From: Bog-473 sp963779735
Lineage (GTDB): Bacteria; Actinomycetota; Acidimicrobiia; Acidimicrobiales; RAAP-2
Length of the DNA stretch: 64,000 bases
NCBI GenBank assembly: GCA_963779735.1
Contig: CAVZZJ010000010.1
Location: forward strand, 62,001-126,000
Direction: 5' to 3'
Below are positions 17,028 to 24,757 of the stretch, piece by piece; position 1 is the stretch's first letter, and every line of letters starts with the position of its first letter. The translations under genes were made by a program, and so were the position numbers. The notes below the pieces were generated by a model. The model had not been told where the DNA came from. It saw only the letters and a list, made by a program, of their open reading frames with translations, and searched no databases.

Positions 17028-17273
17028 CTAGCCGACCGTGACCGTTTGCGACATGCGACGGCGCCGAAGGATGCGCCGGCGCTCGCGCTCCGAGCACCCT
17101 CCCCACACGCCGTGGTCGATGTGGTTCTCGAGCGCGTACTCGAGGCACGCGTTGGACACCGGGCAGTCGGCGCAGATCTTCTGCGCTACCAGCACTCCCA
17201 TCCCGTCATTGGGGAAGAAGATGTCCGGTGCAACCTCTTGGCATTTCCCCCGGGCCATCCATTCAGTATTCAC
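17028..17273 (-). CDS. WhiB family iron-sulfur regulator
   Basis: 81 residues from GTG 17273, with GGGAG eight bases upstream. Cluster ligands are seen in GKCQEVAPDIFFPNDG and ICADCPVSNACLEYAL; HGVWGGCSERERRRILRRRRM gives the turn and basic tail. An extra cysteine follows the WGG turn (WGGCSERE). The protein starts almost directly at the first cluster ligand, as in compact WhiB proteins. A well-formed promoter lies upstream. Confidence 0.93.
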   Translation of the reverse strand: MNTEWMARGKCQEVAPDIFFPNDGMGVLVAQKICADCPVSNACLEYALENHIDHGVWGGCSERERRRILRRRRMSQTVTVG

Positions 17274-17297
17274 GTTGTCGCTCCCTTTTCACGGACC

Positions 17298-17326
17298 ATC
17301 CTAAGGAGAAAGGGGCGGGAGGTGAA
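17298..17326 (-). promoter_or_regulatory. Promoter of the minus-strand whiB gene
   Basis: On the minus strand TTCACC (17321-17326) and TAGGAT (17298-17303) are 17 bp apart. The start of transcription would lie near 17291, giving a short leader with the GGGAG ribosome-binding site. Confidence 0.6.
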
Positions 17327-17377
17327 TATCTGGCGCATAGGAAGTTCGTAAGAATGTGTGCCCCAGGCACGGGGAAA

Positions 17378-17390
17378 CCCAGGCCCTGGG
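17378..17390. repeat. Perfect inverted repeat CCCAGG-C-CCTGGG
   Basis: A 13-bp dyad in the intergenic region between the minus-strand whiB gene and the small gene at 17443. It could be a protein-binding site or a short hairpin; there is no following T-run, so it does not look like a terminator. Confidence 0.4.
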
Positions 17391-17442
17391 GCTCCGGTAC
17401 GCTGGCGGCCGTCTGCCCGACGACCTGAGGCCAGGAGGTGCC

Positions 17443-17736
17443 ATGTCCCCGGACAACGAGGACGAAGTAGCCGAGACCACCCAACCGTTCGACCCCATCG
17501 GGCACGTGCGCGTGGTCTACCTCGGCCCTATCGCACCCCACTGGGACGTCCAGTCCGACTACGGTCCCCCCGAGGTGGTCGACGCCTTCCGCGAACGGGT
17601 CCTGGCCCGGTTGGTCCTCCTCCCCCCGCACGACCCGCAGTTTCGCCGCAATCGGGAACGCGTCGTCCGGGACGCCGAACGGGAGAATCTGGCGCTCGAG
17701 TGGGATCTCGGCTTTCCCGAGGAGGCCGCCGAGTAG
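17443..17736 (+). CDS. Hypothetical protein, about 97 aa
   Basis: Acidic small protein beginning MSPDNEDEVAETTQPFDPIG and continuing HVRVVYLGPIAPHWDV. ATG 17443 is supported by CAGGAGGTGCC directly upstream. No metal motif, signal peptide or transmembrane segment. The central part (VVYLGPIAPHWDVQSDYG) looks beta-rich and the C-terminal half helical (VDAFRERVLARLVLL, RNRERVVRDAERENLAL). I do not recognise the family. Divergent from whiB and convergent with the gene at 17767. Confidence 0.6.
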   Translation: MSPDNEDEVAETTQPFDPIGHVRVVYLGPIAPHWDVQSDYGPPEVVDAFRERVLARLVLLPPHDPQFRRNRERVVRDAERENLALEWDLGFPEEAAE

Positions 17737-17766
17737 CACCGCGCATGCTGGCCGGCGTGGGCCAGG

Positions 17767-18969
17767 TCAGTCGAGGAGGCCGATGCGAGCCAGCCACAGA
17801 CCGGGAGCATCCACCTCGGCCGGCGTGGGAAGGTCCTGCTCGTCGGCCCACAGGCGGGCCAGTGCCTCTTCTCCGGCCCGCTCGACCACGCCGTCTATGA
17901 AGCTGGTGCCCCGGTCCACCTCGGCCTGACCGACGTTCAGCCCGAACAGCCCGGCAAAGGCCTGTTCCCCCTTGGTGTCTTCCACCCGGTAGCGGTACCA
18001 GGCTTCGCCCAACGCGGCCGGTGACGAGGTGAGCGTGGCGGCGATGCCCGCGGTCACATGGTCGACGTAGGCGCCGATGCTGGTGGTGAGGGCGGTGAGG
18101 GCGTTGGACACATGGCGCTGCTCGGGGCTGATGAGATCGGCGAGAAGCGACTCGGGATCACTCAGGACACCCTCGAGGGCCGACGGGTCGCCCAGGCCTT
18201 CACCGAGGCGTTCGACCATGGAACGCTGCGAGGCGGCGGCGTGGGCGGAGGCATCCCCGAGGAGCCTGGTCAGTGTCGACCGCACGCCAGGCCTGGTCAT
18301 GACGGCGTGCATCGTCAGCTCCCGGATGCAGACCCACAGTTGGACTTCTTGGAGGGGAAGGCTCCAATCCTCGGCGAACTGGGCGACGTTGCCGGGCACC
18401 AGCAGGAGCGTGTTGGACTCCGGCCACGGCAGGGGCAGGGCGTACTGGCCGAAGGCCCGGCGGGCCAGATGGCCGGCCGCGGAGCCGAACTGCATCCCGA
18501 GCAGCACCGGTCCGAGCGTGATGGCGAACTGACCCAGGAGACTCCCGAGGCCACCGGAGGGATCGTCGAGTCCGCCGAGCTCGACCAGGGGCGGCACCGC
18601 CGCGGCACCCTGCTGTTGGGCCTCCACCATCAGCTGGAGGGTGGGCCGATAGGCGTTGAGCACGCGGTACGACCACTGGCCCGGCCCGACGGCGTCGAAG
18701 GAGATCCTTGAGCCGCCCGTCGTCAGGGTGATCCCCGTGGCGTTGGCCACGTGCAGCTCGGCCACCCGGGCGAGCTCCTCGAACGCGATGCGGACCAACG
18801 GGTCGGCGTTCTCGTCGCTCCGACCGTCGGTGGCCACGCCGTGCGCCAAGGTACGGGCCGCGTCGAACCAGGTGTCGCCGCCACCCGGAGCCGATCCGAT
18901 CACCTTGAGCAGATCGCCCAGAAGACCGCCCATGGGGTTATCGGGGTCGCCGGAACCGAACATGCTCAC
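17767..18969 (-). CDS. Putative zincin-like hydrolase (DUF2342-type family)
   Basis: 400 residues from GTG 18969. The pattern of an N-terminal Gly/Asp-rich stretch (MSMFGSGDPDNPMGGLLGDL), an AGHLARRAFGQYALPLPWPE block, LLLVPGNVAQFAEDWSL and LQLWVCIRELTMHAVMTRPG-like text matches the actinobacterial DUF2342/zincin family annotated as putative hydrolases. A strict HExxH motif is not present: the corresponding segment reads CIRELTMHAV, so metalloprotease activity is doubtful. TAGCAT six bases before the GTG suggests a leaderless transcript. It follows the HtrA-like gene on the same strand. Confidence 0.7.
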   Translation of the reverse strand: MSMFGSGDPDNPMGGLLGDLLKVIGSAPGGGDTWFDAARTLAHGVATDGRSDENADPLVRIAFEELARVAELHVANATGITLTTGGSRISFDAVGPGQWSYRVLNAYRPTLQLMVEAQQQGAAAVPPLVELGGLDDPSGGLGSLLGQFAITLGPVLLGMQFGSAAGHLARRAFGQYALPLPWPESNTLLLVPGNVAQFAEDWSLPLQEVQLWVCIRELTMHAVMTRPGVRSTLTRLLGDASAHAAASQRSMVERLGEGLGDPSALEGVLSDPESLLADLISPEQRHVSNALTALTTSIGAYVDHVTAGIAATLTSSPAALGEAWYRYRVEDTKGEQAFAGLFGLNVGQAEVDRGTSFIDGVVERAGEEALARLWADEQDLPTPAEVDAPGLWLARIGLLD

Positions 18970-18975
18970 GTCGTC

Positions 18976-18981
18976 ATGCTA
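18976..18981 (-). promoter_or_regulatory. -10 element of a leaderless transcript (DUF2342-type gene)
   Basis: TAGCAT on the minus strand, six bases before GTG 18969. It overlaps the stop codon region of the upstream HtrA-like gene. Confidence 0.45.
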
Positions 18982-20169
18982 GGGGGATGCGCCCAGCGTC
19001 ACGTCGACCACACGTGTGGTCGAGCCGTCGGTGACCGCCAGCCCGACGGTCGAGTCCGGCGGCAGCACGTAGAGCCGGGCCCGCAGGTCGGCCATGGAGC
19101 GGATCGGCACCGAGTTCAGGGCGACGACGACGTCTCCCGCCTGCAGGAGCCCGGTGGCGGGGCTCCCGGGCATGACTGCCGCCACCCGGGCGCCGGTTGT
19201 CCCCGGCGGGGTCGCACCCTCCACGCCCAGCCATCCGTGTGGTGAGACCCGGCCCGTCGAGCGCAGGTCGTCAGAGACCCCGAGCACCAGTTGGGTGGGG
19301 AGGAAACAGGGTGAGGGGCCCGCACCGTAGTAGATGCCGATGACGTCACCCGCCTGATTGAGGAGCGGGTCGCCGGGCTTCTCGTTGACCGCCGCCGCCG
19401 AGGACGTGATGTCGGGCATCCCCTTGGCCCAACCGCTGGCGATCATCGCGTCCACGGCGGTCACCGAGCCGACCGTGCCGTGCAGCGCCACCACGCCGGC
19501 GTCGGGGGCCGCCATGCTCAAGGTCAGCACGGCGCTCCCGTCGAGCAGTGTCGAGTCGTCGGCGAAGGGAGCCACGGGGATGTCCTCGGGCACGCTGATC
19601 AGGGCCAGATCGGAGGAGTCGTCGATGCCCACCACCGAGGCCCGCAGCTGCCGCCCCCCGGGGCCGATCATGGAGAGACGACGCAGACCCGACAGCCCAT
19701 CGGCCGTCGTGGCCACCAGCCCCCCCTCGGCCACGGCCACGCCCACCAGTGAGACGGCCCCATGTGTGGTGTCCGCCTGCAGTTCCACCATTGAGCGACC
19801 GGCCGGCTGGGCCGGAGCGGGGACCTGTTCGTTCTGCACGGCCAACGTCGTCAGGGGCATATCGGGCGTGTTGTCGCTGGCCGGGGACGAGGCCGGGTGA
19901 TCGGAGACCGGTGAGAGCAGCACGATGACCCAGGCCACGGCGGCCAGTGCGGCGGCGGCACCGATCAGGATCATTGTGCGTGGATGGGTACCCTTCAGGC
20001 GCGTCGTTGCGGTGCGGGTCGCCCCCGCTGCCAGCTCGCTCGGGTGCCTCCAGAGGCGATCGTCGGGATCGATCCAACCGCGCAACGACGGGCCAACGAC
20101 CTCCGGTGAACTGCCCGAATCGTCCCTGTCCGGTCCCTCTTCGAGTGGCTCCTCGGGTGTAGGGGTCAC
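18979..20169 (-). CDS. HtrA-like membrane protein with PDZ domain, protease site degenerate
   Basis: 396 residues from GTG 20169. Order: acidic cytoplasmic N-terminus with the actinobacterial WIDPDDRLWRHPSE motif, one membrane span (about 66-86, MILIGAAAALAAVAWVIVLL), a trypsin-like domain (about 125-290) and a PDZ domain (about 305-396, with HGWLGVEGATPP and LQAGDVVVALNSVPIRS). The family catalytic positions look lost: the His segment reads GGLVATTADGL, and where GNSGGP is expected the sequence reads KPGDPLLNQ. The Asp region DDSSDLALI is kept. Probably an inactive binding or sensing protein. TAGCCT six bases before the GTG suggests leaderless translation. Confidence 0.8.
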   Translation of the reverse strand: MTPTPEEPLEEGPDRDDSGSSPEVVGPSLRGWIDPDDRLWRHPSELAAGATRTATTRLKGTHPRTMILIGAAAALAAVAWVIVLLSPVSDHPASSPASDNTPDMPLTTLAVQNEQVPAPAQPAGRSMVELQADTTHGAVSLVGVAVAEGGLVATTADGLSGLRRLSMIGPGGRQLRASVVGIDDSSDLALISVPEDIPVAPFADDSTLLDGSAVLTLSMAAPDAGVVALHGTVGSVTAVDAMIASGWAKGMPDITSSAAAVNEKPGDPLLNQAGDVIGIYYGAGPSPCFLPTQLVLGVSDDLRSTGRVSPHGWLGVEGATPPGTTGARVAAVMPGSPATGLLQAGDVVVALNSVPIRSMADLRARLYVLPPDSTVGLAVTDGSTTRVVDVTLGASP

Positions 20170-20175
20170 CTCATG

Positions 20176-20181
20176 AGGCTA
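20176..20181 (-). promoter_or_regulatory. -10 element of a leaderless transcript (HtrA-like gene)
   Basis: TAGCCT on the minus strand followed by six bases and GTG 20169; no ribosome-binding sequence between. Confidence 0.5.
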
Positions 20182-20238
20182 CCGACGGCCAAGGACGAAA
20201 TGCGGTCGGGTCACCGCCCGGCCGTACCATGAGGCCCT

Positions 20239-21239
20239 ATGTCTCGCGACCTGGCCATCGACCTTGGCACGGCCAACACCTTGGTGTACGCCAAGGGCAA
20301 GGGTCTGGTGCTCAACGAACCGACCGTGGTCGCGCTCGACTCGCGCACCCGCGAGGTCCTGGCCATCGGGACCGACGCGTGGCAGATGATCGGCCGCACC
20401 CCGGGCTACATCGTGGCCGAACGTCCCCTGCGGGGCGGCGCCATCACCGACTTCGAGGTCACGGAGCGGATGCTGAGCGTGTTGCTCCATCGGGTCGGCG
20501 TCAGCCGGTTGAACCGGCCCAAGGTCCTCATCTGCGTTCCCTCGGCCATCACCGCGGTCGAGCGCCGTGCCGTCAAAGAGGCGACCCGACGAGCCGGTGC
20601 ATCGGCCAGCTTTCTTATCGAACAGCCGATGGCGGCCGCCATCGGTGCCGGCCTGGCCATCCACGAACCGGTGGGCAACATGGTGGTCGACATCGGCGGT
20701 GGCACATCGGAGATGGCGGTCATTTCGCTCGGTGGCGTGGTGGCGGTACGCGCCCTGCGCTGTGGTGGTTTCGATTTCGACGCCTCCATTCAGGCGTACG
20801 TGCGCCACGAGCACGGAGTGGCCATCGGTGAACGGACCGCCGAGGCGGTCAAGCACGCCATCGGTTCGGCGTTCCCCTACCCGAGGGAGCAGGGTGCCGA
20901 GATCAGGGGCGCGAGGTGGCAACCGGGAGACCCAAGCTGGTGGTGCTCACGCCCGACGAGGTGAGGGGTGCGCTGGAGGAGAACGTCAGCCAGGTCATCG
21001 CCGCCGCCGCCACCTGCCTGGGCGACGCCCCGCCAGAACTAGCCCAGGACATCATGTTCCAGGGCATCCATCTCACGGGCGGCGGCTCGCTGCTGCGTGG
21101 TGTGACGCAACGGTTGGCCGACGCGACGGCCGTGCCGGTGCATCTGGTGGACGCACCCCTCGAATGCGTCGTGCAGGGCGCCGGACAGTGCCTCGAGTCG
21201 TTCGACCGCCTCAAGCGCCTCTTCACCGAAGACGACTGA
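20239..21239 (+). pseudogene. mreB: MreB-like actin homologue, frameshifted
   Basis: Rod-shape/cell-wall scaffold ATPase. The N-terminal part (20239-20910) has the phosphate-1 loop DLAIDLGTANTLVYAKGKGL, the VPSAITAVERRAVKEA block and the phosphate-2 motif VVDIGGGTSEMAVISLGG. After AEIRG the frame changes: the expected RE-VATGRPKLVVLTPDEVR continues in the -1 frame from about 20913 and ends properly at 21239 with FQGIHLTGGGSLLRGVTQ intact. Inserting one base at 20910/20911 (GGC-CGC) restores a 333-residue protein of normal length. An essential-type gene with both halves fully conserved makes a sequencing error more likely than real decay. TACCAT lies eight bases before the ATG. Confidence 0.88.
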
Positions 21240-21244
21240 GCGAA

Positions 21245-21892
21245 CTATCCGCCGCTCCCGGCGAGGAGCTCGTCGGCCGCCTGCCGGACCTGCCAGTCCC
21301 GGTCCTGCGCGGCGCGGCGCAGGGCCGGATCGACCCGGGGGTCGTCGAAGCCCGCCAACGCGACGGTGGCCCGGCGCCGAACCGTAGGCCTGTCCTCCAG
21401 CGCGGCGATGACGGCCGGCAGGCCACGCTGATCGCCGATGGCGCCCAGGGCAGCCACGGCGGCCTCCCGGCATCGCACGTCGTCGTGCCCCTGCGCCGTC
21501 GCCACCAGCGCGCTCACGCCCCCGGCCACCCTCCGCTCGGCCAGGAACCAGGCCGCTCCCACCACGACGAGAGGGTCGGGATCGGACAGCGCGCCCACGA
21601 GGAGCTCGTAGAGCGCGGAGCGCGAGCCGCGACCCCGCACCGACAGGGCGGCGTCGGTGGCCCGCCGCCGGAGGGGTGGCGCGCCCGAGGCCAGGGCGCA
21701 GGCGATGTCGGGCACGCCGAGTGCACCGATGCGGGCCAGCGCTCCCAGCGCGGCGGCGCGCACCTCGGCGTCGGGATCGCCGAGGCCTCGGCGGGCCCGC
21801 TCCACCCGGCCGGTGTGCCCGGCGGCGATCACGGCCCGCCGCCGCGCCGCGACCCGGTTTTCGGCGGGTTCCGTGGCAGGATCATCGCTCAC
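21245..21892 (-). CDS. HEAT-repeat protein
   Basis: 215 residues from GTG 21892 (an ATG at 21913 is also in frame but would overlap the divergent start at 21903). Repeated helical units follow the PBS-lyase/HEAT pattern: GLGDPDAEVRAAALGALARIG, GALSDPDPLVVVGAAWFLAE, GHDDVRCREAAVAALGAIGD and LEDRPTVRRRATVALAGF, then DRDWQVRQAADELL. Such arrays bind proteins or nucleic acids; no catalytic domain is attached. Ends 5 bp from the convergent mreB stop. Confidence 0.75.
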   Translation of the reverse strand: MSDDPATEPAENRVAARRRAVIAAGHTGRVERARRGLGDPDAEVRAAALGALARIGALGVPDIACALASGAPPLRRRATDAALSVRGRGSRSALYELLVGALSDPDPLVVVGAAWFLAERRVAGGVSALVATAQGHDDVRCREAAVAALGAIGDQRGLPAVIAALEDRPTVRRRATVALAGFDDPRVDPALRRAAQDRDWQVRQAADELLAGSGG

Positions 21893-21902
21893 CGTTTCGA
21901 GT

Positions 21903-23093
21903 ATGGCCGACATAGACACCACTGACGCCGGGGAGGCCGCGGCCATCCCCTCGCCCGCCGCCTTGGCCGTGCCCAGGCGTTCACGCCCGCGCCGCTGGTC
22001 CAACGTCTTGTTGGTTCTCGTCGCCGTTCTCGGCGCGCTGATCGTGGTTCTCGGTCGATGGCACGTCAACTACGTCGCGCTCACGCCCGGAGATGCCCAG
22101 CCGGTGGCTCCCCTCATAAAGGTGCCGGCGAAACTCGATCACCGGCTCACCGGCAAGATCCTCCTCACCGACGTCTACGAGACCCCCCTCAACGCCCTGA
22201 CCTACCTGCAAGAGCGCTACTTCTCCTCCGACGCCCAGGTGTATTCGGAGGCCGAGCTCAACGGACCTGGGACACCCGAAGACCAGGCGATCGCCCAGGG
22301 TTACCTGGAGATGAGCCAGTCCCAGTCCTTCGCCACCGCGGCGGCGCTCACCTACCTGGGCTACACCGTGAGCAGCCAGGAAGCCGGTGTGCTCGTCGAT
22401 GGCGTCGGCACCGGCACGCCGGCCTGGCGCGTCCTCAAGGTGTCCCAGATCATCACGGCGGTAAACGGCACCCCCACGCCCACCTCCTGCGCCCTGACCT
22501 CGGCGTTGCACGGGCTCCGGCCCGGCACCACCGCCTCGCTCTCGGTCGAGCAGTCGTCGATCAACGCGTCCGGCGTGTTCGTGCCCGGACCGATCGCGGC
22601 GCGCCGGATCACCCTGGGGAAGCCGCCGAGGGGGATGACGGAACCGGGGTGCGGCGCGTCGGACACGGTACCGACGGCCTACCTGGGCATTGCGACGGAG
22701 CAACAGATCGCCTGGAGCTTCCCGGTCAAGGTGGCGGTGGACACCGCCGACATAGGAGGACCGTCCGCGGGGCTGGCCATGACGCTGGGCATCATCGACA
22801 AGCTCTCGGGGGGCCGTCTCACCGGCAACCGCGTGGTGGCGGCGACGGGCACCATCGATCCCCGGGGCGACGTGGGCGACGTTGGCGGTGTCCCCGAGAA
22901 GACGATTGCCGTCGAGCGCGCCGGGGCCACCGTGTTCTTCGTGCCGCCCCAGGAGTACAAGGCGGCGCTCTCCAAGGCCACCCCGCAACTGCACGTCTAC
23001 GCGGTCTCCACACTCGGCCAGGCCCTGCGGATCCTCGAGCGGCTGGGAGGCACGGTACCCGCCAGTCACCTGCGAGCCCAGGCGGCGCCGTAG
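21903..23093 (+). CDS. PDZ and Lon-type (S16) serine protease, YlbL-like
   Basis: 396 residues from ATG 21903. One membrane span near the N-terminus (about 38-58, VLLVLVAVLGALIVVLG), then a PDZ domain (about 150-240, with VGTGTPAWRVLKVSQIITAV) and a Lon-type catalytic domain. The Ser-Lys dyad is visible: Ser in DIGGPSAGLAMTLG, Lys in DVGGVPEKTIAVERAGATVF. These membrane-tethered proteases act outside the membrane; targets in actinobacteria are not defined. The start lies only 10 bp from the divergent HEAT-gene start, and no ribosome-binding site is visible. Confidence 0.88.
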   Translation: MADIDTTDAGEAAAIPSPAALAVPRRSRPRRWSNVLLVLVAVLGALIVVLGRWHVNYVALTPGDAQPVAPLIKVPAKLDHRLTGKILLTDVYETPLNALTYLQERYFSSDAQVYSEAELNGPGTPEDQAIAQGYLEMSQSQSFATAAALTYLGYTVSSQEAGVLVDGVGTGTPAWRVLKVSQIITAVNGTPTPTSCALTSALHGLRPGTTASLSVEQSSINASGVFVPGPIAARRITLGKPPRGMTEPGCGASDTVPTAYLGIATEQQIAWSFPVKVAVDTADIGGPSAGLAMTLGIIDKLSGGRLTGNRVVAATGTIDPRGDVGDVGGVPEKTIAVERAGATVFFVPPQEYKAALSKATPQLHVYAVSTLGQALRILERLGGTVPASHLRAQAAP

Positions 23094-23096
23094 TCT
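23091..23096 (+). promoter_or_regulatory. -10 element of a leaderless transcript (DivIVA-MuF gene)
   Basis: TAGTCT followed by six bases and ATG 23103; it overlaps the stop codon of the preceding protease gene. No ribosome-binding sequence. Confidence 0.5.
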
Positions 23097-23102
23097 TTCC
23101 CT

Positions 23103-24719
23103 ATGCCTGAAGGCCGTTCACCCATTTCCTCCGCACGCGTATCGACGGGAGACATCGCCCGTCATTCGTTCGCCATCGTCCGACGGGGATTCGACATCGA
23201 CGAGGTGAAGACGTACCTCCAGACCGTGGCGCGCAGCATCGAGGTGCTCGAAGAGCGAGAGCAGGAGCTGCGCGACGCCCTCGCGGAGGCGGACGAGCGA
23301 GCGGCCCACCCGGTGGTCGACGAAGCGACGTTGACCGCCTCGCTGGGGCAGCACAGCGCGCAGATCCTGCGGCATGCGCACGATGAGGCGGCGAGGATCG
23401 TGGTCCAGGCCCAAGAGGGGGCCGCCACGCTGCTCCGGGAGGCCCAGAGCCAAGCCAACGAGACTCAGGAGCGAAGCGAGGCGGCCTCGGCGGAACGGGT
23501 GGCGGAAGCCGAGCTCATGGTGGCCAATGCCCGACAGGAGTCCCTCCAGGAGGTCGAGCGGATCCGGGCCGACGCGGTGGCCGCAGGGGAGGCGGTGATC
23601 GCCAGTGCCAAGGAGGAGGGAAGGGCGCTGCTCGAACAGGTGCAGGAGGCGCGCAAGCGCGTCATCGCCGACCTGGCGACTCGCCGCAAGGCCCTGTCGA
23701 TCCAGATAGAGCAGCTGCGTGCCGCTCGTGACGAGATGGCCGCCTCGGTCCAAGGGGTGCGTTTCTCCATAGACGAGATCCTGAGCCAGATGGAACACTC
23801 GGACGACGCGGCCCGCGCCGCCGCCCTGGCTGCGGGGGACCAGGCCCGCCTGCACACGCCCAGGGAAGCAACCGATGACGAGGCGACGGGCGGCGCAGAG
23901 GGCATGGATCCGCTGCACGAGGCCGTGGCGCCCTCGGTGGACGAGCTCTTCGCCCGCATCCGGGCCGCAACCGACCAGGAGGGGGACGCGGCGGGGCCGG
24001 CCTCGGAGGCCGCGGTCGGCGGGGCCGAACCGGAGGCCGAACCGGAGCCCGAGCCCGAGCCCGTCGCCGAAGGACCCGACCGCGAGCTCATCAGCCGCCG
24101 CGACGAACTGCTCTCACCCATTTCGGCGCAGCTGTCGAGGCACGTCAAGAGGGCCCTGGGGGACGACCAGAACCGCCTGCTCGACGTGCTGCGCAGCACG
24201 CCGAACCTGTCGGGGGAGGAGTTGCTCGGTCCCGAGGACGTGCATCTCTCGACGTTCACCACCGCGGCGCAGGGGCACATGGCCGACGCCTTCGCCGCCG
24301 GCTCGGTGTTCGGCGGAGCGGCGGCGGGGTCGATCCAACCGGAGGGCGCCGCCGAGCAGGCCGCCGCCGGCCTGTCACGCACGATCGTGACCAAGTTGCG
24401 CCAGCGCATGCTGGAGGGCTCCGACGACGGCGAAGGGGCGAGCGAACGGGTGGGGGGGGCGTTCCGCGAGTGGCGGGGCGAACGGATAGAGAGGCTGGTG
24501 GGCGACTTCGCCGTGCAGGCGTTCTCGGCCGGCGTGGCAGCGGCGGTGTCCCCGGAGGGCCGGCTGCGCTGGGTGCTGACCTCGACGGACGGCTGTTCGG
24601 ACTGTGACGACAACGCGCTGGCCGGAACGGTGCCCCTGTCCGAGGGGTTTCCCACCGGCCACGCCTATCCCCCTGCCCATTCGGGTTGCCGATGCTTGGT
24701 GGCACCTGAGGGGGGGTAG
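23103..24719 (+). CDS. DivIVA-like coiled-coil protein with phage MuF-like C-terminal domain
   Basis: 538 residues. Residues 1-60 (ISSARVSTGDIARHSFAIVR then RGFDIDEVKTYLQTVARSIE) resemble the DivIVA/GpsB N-terminal membrane-curvature domain, followed by a long coiled coil (about 45-235, Ala/Glu-rich). A low-complexity Pro-Glu linker (EPEAEPEPEPEP) is near 315. The C-terminal about 200 residues are helical and end in a Cys/His motif, with CSDC at 498-501 and HSGCRC at 526-531 next to FPTGHAYPP. That layout is the zinc-like C-terminal motif of the phage Mu gpF/minor head protein family. A cellular division-site protein joined to a phage head-morphogenesis domain is unusual; no other phage gene is near. 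Role unknown. Confidence 0.75.
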   Translation: MPEGRSPISSARVSTGDIARHSFAIVRRGFDIDEVKTYLQTVARSIEVLEEREQELRDALAEADERAAHPVVDEATLTASLGQHSAQILRHAHDEAARIVVQAQEGAATLLREAQSQANETQERSEAASAERVAEAELMVANARQESLQEVERIRADAVAAGEAVIASAKEEGRALLEQVQEARKRVIADLATRRKALSIQIEQLRAARDEMAASVQGVRFSIDEILSQMEHSDDAARAAALAAGDQARLHTPREATDDEATGGAEGMDPLHEAVAPSVDELFARIRAATDQEGDAAGPASEAAVGGAEPEAEPEPEPEPVAEGPDRELISRRDELLSPISAQLSRHVKRALGDDQNRLLDVLRSTPNLSGEELLGPEDVHLSTFTTAAQGHMADAFAAGSVFGGAAAGSIQPEGAAEQAAAGLSRTIVTKLRQRMLEGSDDGEGASERVGGAFREWRGERIERLVGDFAVQAFSAGVAAAVSPEGRLRWVLTSTDGCSDCDDNALAGTVPLSEGFPTGHAYPPAHSGCRCLVAPEGG

Positions 24720-24744
24720 ACCTGGACGGGCGGGCGCCGGACGT

Positions 24745-24750
24745 TAGGCT
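24745..24750 (+). promoter_or_regulatory. -10 element of a leaderless transcript (UPF0182 gene)
   Basis: TAGGCT, seven bases (all C) before GTG 24758; no ribosome-binding sequence. Confidence 0.45.
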
Positions 24751-24757
24751 CCCCCCC

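Noticed and set aside
17378..17390. CCCAGGCCCTGGG hairpin as a terminator
   Set aside because: No T-run follows, and it sits between divergent genes, where no transcript needs to end.
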